Below are positions 42,203 through 57,415 of a stretch of 64,000 nt of DNA, in pieces (position 1 is the first letter of the stretch; every line of letters begins with the position of its first letter). A program made the position numbers and the translations under genes. The notes under the pieces were generated by a model that saw only the letters and a list, made by a program, of their open reading frames with translations, searched no databases and was not told the origin of the DNA. The stretch is from Paralichthys olivaceus (Eukaryota; Chordata; Actinopteri; Pleuronectiformes; Paralichthyidae): assembly GCF_024713975.1 (NCBI RefSeq), contig NC_091096.1:2693501-2757500 (forward strand). Direction: 5' to 3'.

Positions 42203-44019
42203 TCATGGCTTGTACTGAAAGTTATTTAGGAGGCAGGCGACAACAAAGAGCTGGTTGATGCTGCCAGCGATGGTCTGAGGGACGATGGTGTCAAATAGTT
42301 TGTTCTCTTTAATGCGCCGAGTCGCTTTCTCCACATGCATCATCAACTGTGCAGTGTCTTCAGTGACCGGCACTTTGTCGTGAGACAGCTGTGAGTTTTT
42401 ACTTAGAGAAGCCGGTCTGTAAACTTTGCAGGGCACCAGCTCGTCGATTCTGAATCCATTGTCCACCATAACAGCCATGTCTTTATCCAGAAGAGGAAAA
42501 ATGCCAGACTGCCAGAACAATTCTTTGTCACTGATGGAGCCAGAAAACAAGGAGGAGACAAAAGTGACAGCGCCATGTGGTGAAACGCCGATCATTCCCT
42601 TTAAAGTAGTGTGGGATTTATACAGGAAAGACGAAGGCATCTCACACCTCATCTCTACACTGTCAACAAGGACTTGCGTGTCAGGGAACTGGCCGAACAC
42701 ACTCGGCATTGTGGCTCTTATTTTCTCGGGAGACATCCATATTCCAACAGCGCCCAGTAAGGTGTACAAAGAATTCGCCCACGTTTTGATTATCCTGCTG
42801 ACAGCGGTCGGATAGATGTTGAAACGATCAGCCAGATCCTCCTCCTTCAGACCCAGTGACAGGTACATCAAGAACAGGAACAGCTCATCAACCAGTGGAA
42901 GGCATCGGCTCTGGGGGCAGAGGGAGAAAACGTTTAGTAGAAGTAACAATAAGAGCTGTTTGCTTATCATACATGTATGAATGTGTTCTTGTGGGTGCAG
43001 ATGACTCAGAAAGCTGCTCTCGAAAATAAGATGGGGGACTGAACCGTGATTACCGGTTGACAAGGTGGATCCGCAGCCTTTTCAGGAGCTGCTGTTGTGC
43101 TTGGGGTGGACGACCGTGTAACCACCCGCGCCATTTTCCCTGTTGCAGGCTCGATCCATTTCCAAAATGCCAGGAGATGGCTGTAGCTGGCAAATCTACA
43201 ACAGGTCGATTTAATAACTTTAAAAAAATCACTTTTTAATGACTTTAATTGTTTTTCCTTAGCTTTCTGTTATTGTCCTTATCTTGCCTTGGACATTTTG
43301 CTTTAGTGTGATCCTGTGTTTACAGGAAGCCCACATGTAGACACCCACTATAGAATGAATGAATGGTAATATATATATATATAGTTTGAATATGAATAAC
43401 ATGTTAATACTATGATAAAACGTGAATATGAACACAGTCTTGCTCATTTATACCTGGTGTAGAATCTGATGTCATGATCTGATGTTGAAAACCTCTCCAG
43501 ACCAAACTTCTGCTTCAGCGTCGTCTCCACCAGCTTCTTCTGCAGTTTTTCTATAACCAGCTGCTGAGCCTCTATCTCCTCACAGGCTGCGTCCAAAGCT
43601 GACGACTCTGGCTTCGCAGCGTAATCGTGACACCGAAGCCACGACTCCACGTCTGTCGCTTCCTCCCTTGATTCCTCCTCTGGTGGTGGAGTCGTCTCGC
43701 AGGAACTCGGTGGGGCTGCCGGTGGGGAGTAGTGGTTCCAGGTGAACAGCTGAGGCGCCGCTCCCTCTCTCAGGCGTCGCTTCCCGCTGTGGATAACATC
43801 CGTGGGGACGAAGTGTCGACTACAGACCTTCGTGGACCTCCCGACCACTAAATTCTCCCGTCTCACATTGCGCAGCCACATGTTTCTTAGCTTCTCGTCC
43901 TTTGGGAAGTGGTGGAAACTCACGGAGGAGTTGAACTTCCCTGATATCGTGCACTCAGGAACACAGCAGAAATCACCGCTGGGGTTACTTCTCAGCTGGT
44001 ATTTAAATTTTCTCGTCAT
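42203..44019 (-). CDS. THAP-domain plus DDE superfamily endonuclease protein (transposase-derived or transposase)
   Basis: Three exons in transcript order: 43454-44019, 43054-43195, 42203-42910. They join in phase to 471 aa with no internal stop. Residues 1-90 form a THAP zinc finger: Cys18 or Cys19, Cys23, Cys66, His69, with FHHFPKD and AAPQLFTW near its end. Residues about 140-165 form a short helix (IEAQQLVIEKLQKKLVE). GLERFSTSDHDIRFYTRFAS leads to a HTH segment (LKEEDLADRFNIYPTAVSRI). Then comes a DDE_Tnp_4-type nuclease with D319 (LVDSVEM), D386 (MVDNGF) and E430 (MHVEKA). Families with this layout include PIF/Harbinger-like and ISL2EU elements. No terminal inverted repeats were evident, so it may be a domesticated host gene or a mobile copy. 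The first codon is ATG at 44017-44019; an upstream in-frame GTG is not used. Confidence 0.8.
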
Positions 44020-44087
44020 TTTCACCCATATTCAGATTTCCCAGCAGTTTTCAAACTGAATCCACCGCTGTGACCCTGCAGCTTGTT

Positions 44088-44117
44088 TGCTAACATTAGC
44101 CAACTCACCAAGCTAAC
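44088..44117. promoter_or_regulatory. GCTAAC/TTAGC words before the THAP/DDE gene
   Basis: GCTAACATTAGCCAACTCAC and AAGCTAACACC lie 70-100 bp upstream of the minus-strand ATG, in the same relation as at other gene starts in the window. Confidence 0.35.
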
Positions 44118-44164
44118 ACCTCACACACCTGTGTGAGGAAGGCGGAAGTGTTGACGCCCGTTTT

Positions 44165-44290
44165 CCGGTTTGGACATGTGACGTTCTTTCTTCTTCTACT
44201 TTTCTACCGTTTAACGGCGGTTGGCTTCCAGCTTATAGCGCATCACCGCCACCTACTGCACCGGAGTGTGGATCAGACGTAGACTCATTA
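44165..44290. repeat. Interspersed repeat fragment (ACCGCCACCTACTG type)
   Basis: CTTCTACTTTTCTACCGTTT, GGCGGTTGGCTTCCAGCTT and ACCGCCACCTACTGCACCGG match a dispersed fish repeat from memory. Its class is uncertain. It lies just upstream of the THAP/DDE gene. Confidence 0.45.
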
Positions 44291-44389
44291 AAGAAAATAA
44301 TTAATAAGTAAAAACAACGAACAACGAATAAACCCTGATTTATGTTTTATCTCTGTAACATCAGATACTACACAGCCTGCACTCTGACA

Positions 44390-44590
44390 CACTGTGAAAT
44401 CTTTCTTATACAACTTATAGGTCCATTATCTGTCTGTATATGTTGTGTCCATTGTTGTTCGTTTGTTAGCACTATTTGTTGTATGTTATATGTTGTGTGT
44501 TATATATTACTTGCACATTTGGGGAAACACAATTTCAATCCTCCGTGTAACCTGTTGCATTGTTTGGTTGACAATAAAGTTCACTAAGAC
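44390..44590 (+). repeat. Retroposon-like 3' tail
   Basis: ACTTGCACATTTGGGGAAAC, TTTGGTTGACAATAAAGTTC and ACTAAGACTAAG form an end with a poly(A)-signal-like AATAAAG and a short tandem tail, as in fish LINE/SINE 3' ends. The family is not determined. Confidence 0.4.
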
Positions 44591-44811
44591 TAAGATATTT
44601 CCAGATTGTGGGACTAACAATTGATTATCTTATCAATAGATAACATATTATTGTATTTGTTAAAAAAATTTTTTTTAGTAAAGATAGAAACATCACAACA
44701 CTCTGATGTTTTATATTTCTTTAAAAGCAACTGCACATTCATAAAACATAAACACATGTACAGATAATCCTCTCCACACTGTATAGTTTCTGTTTGCATG
44801 GCATATATTAT

Positions 44812-44857
44812 AGATAGATAGAGATAGATAGATATATGGATATATGGATAGATAGAC

Positions 44858-44933
<76 letters not shown>

Positions 44934-44955
44934 GGATGATAGATAGATAAATAGG

Positions 44956-45008
<53 letters not shown>

Positions 45009-45088
45009 ATAGAGATAGATAGATAGATAGGTAGATAGATAGATAGATGGATGGATAGATAGATAAATAGAGATAGATAGATAGATAC
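44812..45088. repeat. (GATA)n microsatellite
   Basis: Roughly 60 GATA units with interruptions (GGATGATA, AATAGGGATA). It ends in ACTTTATTGGTGGTGAGGGA at 45088, which read on the minus strand is an AATAAAGTATC(TATC)n tail. The array therefore probably grew from the tail of a minus-strand retroposon. Confidence 0.85.
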
Positions 45089-45179
45089 TTTATTGGTGGT
45101 GAGGGAAATTTAGGCATCGACAAAACAGTCAAACACAAGAGCATAAGGATAATAAATGAAAAATAACATACTGCACCTT

Positions 45180-45402
45180 GTGCCACTGCAATTTATACAT
45201 GTTTTATACAAACCAATACCATAAGGTTATGTTATGTAAATACTTTTATTTTTATTCTATTTCCTTTAAAAAAATATATATTTAATTATCTTGTCCTCCT
45301 CATTGTGATCTGCCTGCTGCTGTATTTATTCTTCCCGGTGTGTGGATCAGTAAAGTTTAATCTTATCTTATTTTATCTTATCTTATTTTATCTTCAGGTC
45401 CC
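45180..45402 (+). repeat. Retroposon 3' end with (ATCTT)n tail
   Basis: CTTCCCGGTGTGTGGATCAG, TAAAGTTTAATCTTATCTTA and further ATCTT units form the 3' end of a plus-strand non-LTR-type element as seen in many fishes. No coding part remains. Confidence 0.5.
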
Positions 45403-45555
45403 TTAAACATCAGGGGCAGTTTCTGTTGACACCGGAAATGCCTCTACGAGCCTCCACGGAGCTGTGTTACATGTAACACCGTCCGGTTCAGCCCGGCTCA
45501 GACTCAGAAGCAGCTTCCAGGTTCTCACGAGAAGTTTTTTGTTTTTCCACCGGTC

Positions 45556-48500
45556 ATGATGCCTTCAGAAAGTTTACGGTGGAAAACTCTGGAGGCTTTG
45601 AGAAACTCCCCGAAGGGAAAGATCTCGTTCGACCCGCACCGGTGGGAGAGAGGCGAGGTGAGTTAGCATTCGGCTAATTCAGACATTAGCTTACACTGAT
45701 GTTCATGTTAGCCAGGCTGAGCTAACAGGCTAACCCTGTTTATTTAGCTTTTATTCAACTAACTTCATTTATTAAACAGTTGTTTAACATTTTCAACTCA
45801 ACCCGGAGCTTTTACAGTCACGTCACATCACAACAATTAGCTAAATGTACCGATACCGAAGCAGCTAGGTGGAAAACATTCAAGTATGTTTACTGCTGAA
45901 CACAGTGTTTACGTGTCTCTGTCTTTACGGGTGATTTTAAAATGTATAACAGCAATTAATAGATTCAAAGTTACAGTAAATAGAAGAGATAAGTCTCAAT
46001 ACATTTAGATATTAAACAGCTGAATACAATCTGAAACACAGACACTATAAAATAATGTCTATTAACCTGACATCCAGTTTAAAGAGATCTAATTTGTGTC
46101 ATTTCAACATTTCCAGCTGCTCTTATCAGGACCAATACTGAAAAAACATCATTTTAAAACTGAAAGTTCAAGTTTTAATCGTGAACTTGGAAAAACGCGA
46201 CAGTGTATTGAAAACTTAAATCGAGCAGAAGAAAGTTTTATGACCATGAATGAAACTCGCTTGTGTTATAACGTGTCTCCGTTCTTGCAGAAGATTCTGA
46301 GCGGCTATAAAGAGACCATCAGCTTGTCTCCTCAAGCTGGCCTCGTGTTGGAGCGTCTCGGCTCCTCGCCCCTGCAGACGTCCTGCTTCCTGGACTCCAG
46401 CTCTGGACACTCCAGCCCCGGCCTGTCTGAGCAGACCCCAGAGTCCATTGTGTCCAGTGAATCAGGCTCTGACATCAACGCTCAGACGCTACAAGTCGAG
46501 CGTGAGAAGGCGAGTCTGTCCGTCGGTTATTCAAGTCTGGTTTTTGTTGGATTCAAATATAACATAAACAGGTTTTGAATCACACTCGTTGCAAATTCAT
46601 CTTACTTTTAATTCAGTTCCTGAAATTTTACAACTTTCAACTTTGTCTCAAAAGCACACTTTGTTTTATTCCATGTGTGTCTGGTTATAACTTCTAACTC
46701 TGTCTTTCCCTCGTGTTGATATGCTGCAGGCTCTTAGTGATGAGGCAAAGGATGAAGATCCAGAGACAGATGAGATTTCCAGTCCTGCGCCTCCACCTGC
46801 CATTTCCCTGATGTCGCCCAAAGCCATGGAGATAATCGGCAGCATTATCAAGATAGAGAAGGAATATAGAGAAAAGGCCCAGGTCAGGCAAAGGGATTTT
46901 TTTTGGGTTTTTCCAACCTGCTGTATTTAATGTTTCTGACAGAAAACACAGGAACAATAACCCTGATATTCAACTGGTTGTTGTCTTAAATCTGTCTCTC
47001 AGATGGCCCTCAGACAGCGACAGGAGATGCAGGAAATGTTTGTGGCAGAGTTGGTGAGTTCAGGGTCGGAGCAGCTGAAACGCTTCGAAGAGTTCACGGA
47101 GCTGAAGCAGAGGCAGGATTTCCAGAGCATAAGAGACATGATGGACAGAGAGTAAGAGCCAACAGCCAGCATTGTGTGTCACTCATTTCATTTCTGAAAC
47201 GTTACGTGTGATCAAAAACGGTCGGGTTGTTGTTCTCTCTGCTCTGTAGAACCAAAGAGAGCATCGGGCGACAAGAGAAGCTGAAAGAAGAGCAACGACA
47301 CAGAATGAAGGTTTGATCAGCTTTTTAAAGATCTCGAAACTCTGTGAAGTCTGGTGTTCAAATCCTGTGTTTGTCAAGAACCTTGTTTTAGAAAATCTGA
47401 CTCCATTTTTGTTAAAATTATGCTTTAAAAAGCTTCACGTCATCAATCGTTCCTAAAATATTTCCCTCTTGTGGATTATCTGAATGACATCTCCTGACTC
47501 TCTTAAACTTTGAGATGAGTTTCAAGTTCCTTAGTTAAGTTGTAGATGCGGCCCGTTCATTTTCTTCATTGTCCTCAGATCCTGAACCTGCGACTGAGGG
47601 AGGCAGAGCAGCAGCGTGTGCGAGAGGCCGAGCTGGAGCGACAGCGGCAGGCGGAGGGCAGGGAGAGGTTACGGAACCTCAACACCATCCAGGAGGAGAT
47701 CCTGCAGCTCAACCAGCTGCTGGAGCCGTCCTCCCAGACTAAGAGTGATCTCCCTGCGGCCAGCCTCAGCTCCTACAGCATCCGCGGGAACCAGCTGTGC
47801 TCGCAGGTGTCGGAGGTGGTGAGAAAGACGGCAGAGGTCAGTTTTACTCCCGATTGTTTAAGTTCAGGTTCGGATCATTGTTCCTTCCTATGCTGACAAG
47901 GAAAAAATCTGGAGAGAAATGGGAGATTTTTCCATAATCTGTACAAGCAGGTTAAATTTAGTCAAGATGTGCAAACAAACTCCTTTTGTTATTCTACAAT
48001 TCAGTTGAAATCTTATTTTATTATCTTTAATTCCAGTTCAAGATCCGCTTCAGTTGAAGATACCTTTAACTTACCTTTAAGATACATTAAGTTTGAACTT
48101 GAGAATGAAGTTGATGACAGTGAAGACGAAGTTGCTTTTTGAATAAACTGCTGGAAAGGGTAAATTAAACGATTGATAAAACTGTGTTTCCTTTTCTTAC
48201 CGCGTCTCTCTCTCCAGGGGGCGTTTCCCAGCGTGGAGGACATGACTGCAGCTGAACGAGCCCTCCACGAGATGAGGGCGCTGATTCGGCTGATGCAGGA
48301 GGAGGTTGCTAAGGTCCAGGAACATAAAAAAGGGGAGGAGGAGGCGCTCAGGAAGCAGGCGGAGCTGCAGGTGCAGCAGGAGGCGCAGAGGAAGGCGGCG
48401 CAGTTGGCCAAAGAGAAGGCACGGAGGAAAGGTGAGAGGGAGCAGGAAGAGTTACAACAGTGGTTGGTTCATAATATTTACTTAAGAATTAAAGCTGCTG

Positions 48501-51194
48501 CATGAGGTGGTGTGAGTCTCTCACCCTCGTAGAGTGTTGATGTGATGATATAACAGTTCAGTGTAAACCTCTTCCCACAGGGCTGCAGAACAGCGCTGAA
48601 GACAGTACGTTAAAATGGTACAAGGATCTTCAGGATTCAGGGGCTCAGTGCGCTCAGTCGTTCACACAACTCAACTCCCCTAAAGACGCTCAGGTGGGTT
48701 CGTCTTCTCTGCATCAGTGCTTGTAATTTCCCAGCATGAATGAATAGATGAATAACAACAACAGTCTTGTCATAAAAGACGATCAGACGAAAAACAGCAG
48801 GAGGATACAGACTCACTTGTTTGAATCATTACCATTCATTTCCAGATAGTGGGTTGAGGTGGTGAACGCCACCATCTGGTGTCAGTGACGTCATTTGGAG
48901 CCACAATGTTAAACTCTGGTGTAGCAAGAAACAAAGCACAATATTTTTTGCCACCTAGCATCGTCTGTATGTTCAGGACCTGAGGGTGGAGCTCTGTTCA
49001 TACCTGGTTTTCTTTCTTCTCTCAAAACAGACGAAGAAGCTGAAGCTGGAGCTCCAGAAAGCCGCCACCATCCCCATCAGTCAAATCGCCAGCAACTCCG
49101 GCTCGCAGCTCCGAGAAATCTTCGAGAAGATCGATAAGCTTCTGGCGGGGCGGTCCGTGGTGTCGGGGGGGAGGTCTGTCTCCACCTCCCAGCATCCACA
49201 GGGCCTGGAGTTCGTCAGCTACAAACTGGCCGAGAAGTTTGTGGTGAGTCCGTCCAGTCGTCACAGGAACATCTTAAAATTCACCTTCACAGGAGTTTAC
49301 ACCATCTTCTGAGTTGGTCACTTTCACACCACAAACCTAATAAACACTTTAAATCCTCTGGACAGAAACAAGGAGAGGAGGAGGTGGCGTCTCACCACGA
49401 AGCGGCCTTCCCCATCGCCGTGGTGGCCTCTGGCATCTGGGAGCTGCACCCACAGGTGGGCGACCTCATCCTCGCTCACCTGCACAAGAAATGTCCGTAC
49501 GCAGTCCCACATTACCCCCCGATGAAGGACGGTACAACTGTGGAGGAATATCAGAAGTGAGTGACTCAGAAACATCCCTCCACTCCAGTGTGTAAAGTTT
49601 TACCCGCTCAGATTTTGACGTCAGGTGTTTTCACGTCCTCAGGATTCTTGGTTACCGTGTGGAAGACTCCGGGATTGAAAGTCAGGACAGTTTCCTGAAG
49701 AGGATGTCTGGGATGATCCGTCTGTACGCTGCCGTGATTCAGCTGCGGTGGCCCTACGGCTCCAAGCAGGGGGTAAAAACATTCGACAATCAAAAGTGAC
49801 AGCAGCTCAGCTAAAGTAACACAAGTCAGGGATGATCAACAATAAGATGAGAATCGAACCAAAAGCTCAGGTCTAGAAAATGTTTGAACCTCACCTGTGC
49901 AAACAGCCGCATGTGTTTCATGTGGTTGTCCTTTAAATCACATCTCCACAAAGTTAGTTTCTCTCGTTGCAGGACTCTCGCCTGTACAGGATTGTAACTT
50001 GTTATCTGTTGTGATTCAGTCCGCTCCTCATGGCCTGAACCATGGCTGGCGTTGGTTGTCTCAGATGCTCAACATGGAGCCTCTGGCCGACATCACGGCG
50101 ACGCTGCTGTTTGACTTTCTGGAGGTGAGTCTCCTTCTCAACGCTGCTGGTTCACGTGTGAAGGATTCTTTTTAAAAATCTTTCATCCATACATTTCTCT
50201 TTATTGTATTTTAGTTTTTGCTGTATTTTTAATTTAGATTTAACGTCTTTAATTTTCTTTATTTGCCTCGTGTGTGTCGGCCCTCGAGTAAAATGTCAGA
50301 GTGAGCTCATGTAAGAATACAGCAGGAAAATGTCTGGAAAAAATTCATAGGCGAGCGAGTTGGCGTGTTGGCGCTACGAGCTTTTGGTGATGATGTTCGC
50401 TGTCAGTCTGGATTTTCCGTAAACAGAAACCTGTCTTTTCCACAGCAGGATTTAAACATCATCTCCTGCCTCCTGCTGCTTTGCTCAGGCTCCACCCCTC
50501 CCCCGAATGTTCTAGACATTTTCCTGTTGCGTTTTTTTTATATATGAGAAAAACAAACTTTGGAAAATGGCTTCAGTGTGATTCATGCAGGTTGATTCGG
50601 TCTTTTAAACCCTGAGAATCATGATGTGACTCTCGAAGCCTCATCCGTGTCTGTTTGAAAAGCTCTAGATGGAACTGAAGCCGCTCTGGTGCTGATGTTT
50701 GTCTCTCTCAGGTTTGTGGGAACGCTTTAATGAAGCAATACCAGAGCCAGTTCTGGAAACTCATCCTGCTGCTCAAAGAGGAATACTTCCCCAGGTACAC
50801 AACACGTTCCCTCTGGATTTAAAACGTTGGCTGCACTGGCACAGATTAACAGCAGCCGTCAACAAAGGTCTGAACTCTGAAATGTGTCTGCAGGATCGAG
50901 GCGGTGACCAGCACTGGTCAGATGGGCTCAGTCATCAGACTCAAACAGTTTCTCGAGGTAAGATGGTCTCCGCTCATGTTAGACGAAAGAACAACGATGA
51001 GTCTGGACACTTCTTCTGAAACATTCATCGTGTGGAGTCAGAAGCTTTATTCACATTCTTCTAAGCAGCACATTGAGATGAGCTGGTTGACTTGTTGACT
51101 GTAAAACCTTGTGTCCCTCACACAGACATCACTGCAGAGAGGAGAGATCAAACCTCCCAAAGGTCAACTGAGCTCCACGTTCTGGAGGTCGTGA
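45556..51194 (+). CDS. gle1: mRNA export factor GLE1
   Basis: Fifteen exons: 45556-45657, 46291-46494 (or 46509), 46730-46882, 47003-47151, 47250-47310, 47579-47836, 48218-48431, 48581-48693, 49031-49243, 49366-49556, 49643-49772, 50020-50124, 50712-50794, 50894-50957, 51126-51194. From the second ATG (45559) this gives 701 or 706 aa; human GLE1 is 698. GLE1 with inositol hexaphosphate activates the helicase DDX19/Dbp5 at the cytoplasmic face of the nuclear pore for mRNA release. Seen: [15 protein letters not shown] start, central coiled coil ([20 protein letters not shown]), then the conserved C-terminal domain: [69 protein letters not shown], end STFWRS. The second exon end is uncertain: weak GT donor (CAA/GTCGAG) or good GC donor (AAG/GCGAGT). 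AATAAA at 51496. Confidence 0.95.
45664..45742. promoter_or_regulatory. TTAGC/GCTAAC cluster at the start of gle1 intron 1
   Basis: GTTAGCATTCGGCTAATTC, ACATTAGCTTAC, TGTTAGCCAGGCTGAGCTAA and CAGGCTAACC lie within 80 bp beginning 7 bp after the first gle1 donor site. Only the recurrence at other gene starts suggests function. Confidence 0.35.
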
Positions 51195-52728
51195 GGTGGA
51201 GGAGATTTGAACTGAACGAGAGGAGACGAGCTCCGAGCGATGCTCAGAAACCTCTGTGCTGCTGAGGAGTCGCTCGTCACTGTCTATCAAAGCTTCTGCG
51301 TCTCCGCTGCCATTTACCGGACGCCTTCTAGAGCCAATCGGGAGGAGGCTGATGCATGACGATGCTCGCTCGCTTGTGCAGCTTTGAAACTGGCTGAAGA
51401 TGAGATGTTTCAACCAGACGTGTGAAATAACAGATCACTGGACATTTTTTAAATTCTGTCTGGCCCTCGTCCATTTTTGTTTTTTTAGGGTTAAAAATAA
51501 ATTGTCAGGAAAATGTATTTCTGCTGCCGCATATGATCGATAGAAATCTACCAAACACTAACATTCTCCTCCTTTGTTCAAGTGAAACTCTGCACATCTG
51601 TGTTTAGAAACTATCGTTGTTAGCAGCTAATGCGAATTATTTTGTGTTTACAGAATACGACACTGGCACTAATCGTGTTGCTGCTGAACCTTGATCTTTA
51701 TTCCATCGTAAATGTGGTCGAGTTGTTATGTGGTATGTAAATTAAACACACAGCCCCAGCTTTCCTTTTTTATTATTGTATCTTTTTCCAGCTCTGCACA
51801 CTGAGTTGGTCTTAATTGTTCAATCAGACGTGAATCTGCAGCCGACACGTTTGCAAAGTGAAGACATTCAAACTACCAGGTCACCACAGAGAAGCTCAGC
51901 CTATTGATTCCTCACTGCCAGACTGATCCTGTGTCAGTTCCACAGACTAAAGAAATCATCTGAAATAAATACAGGGAGACGACAAAACTACTGAACAGAG
52001 AAGAAAATCAGAAAAATCAGTTTTATAATTAAAATCGATTGAGCTCAAACTGAACACAAAATTCCTAATGGTCGTCTATTTAAACGTTTCCTCAGACTGA
52101 GCTTCTCTTAATGAGGACGAACAGTTTTCAACTCTTCTTTTCAGAAGAGTTTGAGAGTTAATGTTTATGACGAGGAAAATCTGGAGAAATGAAAATGGAT
52201 TTGTGCGGCAGAGAGATGTTTTGTTCCATAAATATTACAAGGGGAAAAAACAAACGGTTCCCAAATCACATCAGGAGCAAATCGATTTTTTTCAGAAACC
52301 AATCAAGGCTTGGAAACGTAAAAATCATTTCATCATCAGTTTCTTCCTCAGAAATATAATTGACTCACTCCTTCACGTGTAATCTGACTTCATTGTGTTC
52401 GTTAAGTGCCTTCAAATAGCAGAAATAGTTTTCTTAACGTGGCAGTTCCAACCGTTCACCACTAGAGGTCACAGATGTCCTTAAATGAACAATGGTTCTG
52501 CCTCAAATTAAACATGTGATGACACAGATTTCTCAGGTGTGATGTCTTTATCTACTCCTTCTTACAAATCATCAGGTTTAAATTCGCGTGTGTCGAGCAG
52601 GAAATGGTAAAAGGCGGCAGCGACCGCTCTCTCACGCAGCTGAAGCAGGACTCGTCGCTCCCGGGACGCTGGTCAACGTTCATTTTGTTTTTGTTAAAGA
52701 GGCTGGAAGCCGCCTCGGCGTCTCAGCT
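51195..52728. other. Convergent gle1/ptges2 3' regions
   Basis: 3'UTR-like AT-rich sequence with AATAAA for gle1 at 51496-51501. No clear minus-strand poly(A) signal for ptges2 was picked out. No other gene recognised. Confidence 0.5.
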
Positions 52729-55519
<2,791 letters not shown>

Positions 55520-55845
55520 GTTGGGTTTACATAAAGTCCCACAATGCACCGGGAGGAATACTATGAAGAGCGCCTGTTCCCTGAGTTCAGTCTGTCAGGC
55601 TCGGTGCTGCCCCCAGTGCCGTACAGAGGAAAAACCTTCGGGAAGGATGTGAGGGGGCTGCAACAGGGATGGGCCCCCTCATGTTATGCACCCTGCAGAA
55701 CATGAGGGGGCCAATCAGGTGAAGATGAAACTACCAAGAGACAAAAAACAACAACCACAAAGAACATGTAGAGTAATCACTGACAGAGAATGATCACAAA
55801 TAATATAACAAGGAAAAGAAAAATGAAGACAAGAATTGCAATATC
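55520..55845. promoter_or_regulatory. ptges2 upstream region
   Basis: Presumed promoter and 5'UTR of ptges2 on the minus strand. No TATA box or GCTAGC cluster is seen. AACCACAAAGAACATG-type simple sequence begins at 55735. Confidence 0.3.
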
Positions 55846-56110
55846 AGAATCAGAAGTACTTTATTAATCCCCGTAGGCAAATTAAAATGTTACAGAGCCC
55901 CCAAGAGAGAGGTGAAACGGCAGAAGCAGGTAAACACAGCAATATAAAATATAAAATCAAGTAAGGCTAAAAGAAATAAAGATATACATGTGTAGAAGTA
56001 AAGACCGGGTATTTATAGATTTACACTTGTGCATGAGTAAAGTAAGTTAAAGGTGAAGTTAAAGTATACGCAGTATACATTTTTATATCTTTATACTGTA
56101 CAGGTTGTCA
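55846..56110 (-). repeat. LINE-type 3' tail, minus orientation
   Basis: AATCAGAAGTACTTTATTAA followed by CCCCGTAGGCAAATTAAAAT reads in reverse as GGGGATTAATAAAGTACTTC with TGATTCTGATAT after it, the AATAAAG(TTCTGA)n end of a fish non-LTR element. Only the 3'UTR part is present, and no reverse transcriptase was seen. Confidence 0.5.
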
Positions 56111-56589
56111 TTATATTATAATATTTGTTCTTTCAAACAAATAAAATAATATGTTATTTATTGATGATATGATAGGATGAGATGATTATGTCAGTCCCAC
56201 TATCAGGACATTTGTGGTGTTACAGCAATTAAGGAAATAGTGAAAAGAGGAATATATGTAAAAGTGAAAAATTAAAATATAAACACAAGAAAAGAGTTAA
56301 CTTAACCAGAGTTAATAATACTTTTACGTGTATTTAATAATTTACAAATGAAGCTAATGGTGATAGTTAATACACATTGTGCTTGTTTGCTTTTATAAAT
56401 ATAATAGTGTCATATATATTTAAATATATCTTTAAACCTTTCTCTAAGAATAAAATAAGGTGTAATTTTTTTTACCTTATACGATGAAATAGTTATTTAT
56501 ATTTCCACATGTGTTGTTTGCACAAATAGAATGAAGTGACATGTGTTTTTAAACTTTAAATGTTTTATTCATTTTATTTGTTTCTGAAC

Positions 56590-57415
56590 AAAGTGTGCTG
56601 AGGAAACCCGTGGTGCGTTCAGGGCCGTGTTCGCCGTGCTACGTGTGGTGCGTTCAGGAGCGTCGTTGTCCCGAGGCTCTCATCACTCTACCACCGCAGC
56701 AGCGGCGAGGGCGGCGTCAGAGGCGGCAGCGGAGAGAGCGGAGAAAGCGGAGCCTCCTCTCAGCATCATCATCCTCCTCCTCCTCCTCCTCCGAGCTCCA
56801 AGTGTGACGGTGGTCCAGCCGCCTCGTCTTCCTCTCCTCCACCCCCGGACTCACCGCTCTTCTCTGGGATGTCGTCGAGTACCTGGAGGGAGGATTCGCT
56901 CCGCGGAGCCGGAGCCAGGGGACGCGTCTCCGGAGCGGAGCGGCGACGGATGCAGGCAGGAGCGGACAAATAAAAATCTGAACATCGCTGGGTGTAGCTG
57001 TCTGGCTAATAACGCTGCCAGGCTAACGGAAGCTAGCTCTCCTCCTCCTCTCTCCTCCCTCCTCCTCCTCTCTTGAACGACGCGTGTGAGTCTTCTCCTC
57101 CGTGATGAACTGACCATAAACACTTTATTAAACCCCCCGGGGGGACACGCTGGAGGCGGCGGGGACATTTCTCTCAAGGATAACGCACCGTGGCCGTGTG
57201 CTAGCATCCCGAAGCTAAACCGCGAGCATCGGTCACCGTCATCTGTTTTTGTCCTCCCTCTCGTTATTTTCCTCCCCGATCCGTGAAGAAGAAGAAGAGG
57301 AGGAAGAAGAGGAAGAAGAAGAAGATGGTGCCAGAGGAGGAGAGTGTGTGACGGTGCACGGATACACGATCCATGAAGGTCATGATACTGAGAGAATGAT
57401 CATGCTGGAAAAACA
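56590..57415 (+). other. Candidate CpG-rich first exon of an unrecognised gene
   Basis: After 700 bp of AT-rich DNA the sequence becomes GC- and CpG-rich at about 56615. It carries GCTAACGGAAGCTAGCTC (57022) and GTGCTAGCATCCCGAAGCTA (57200), and ends in a good donor CAG/GTACGA at 57415/57416. The only in-frame start close to it is ATGATCATGCTGGAAAAACA (MIMLEKQ) at 57395, in a frame that is open back through an acidic (GAA/GAG)n run. This looks like a 5'UTR exon or a short first coding exon. I do not recognise the protein. Confidence 0.4.

Noticed and set aside
44614-45186. 190-aa minus-strand ORF rich in YLSI repeats
   Set aside because: It is a translation of the GATA microsatellite.
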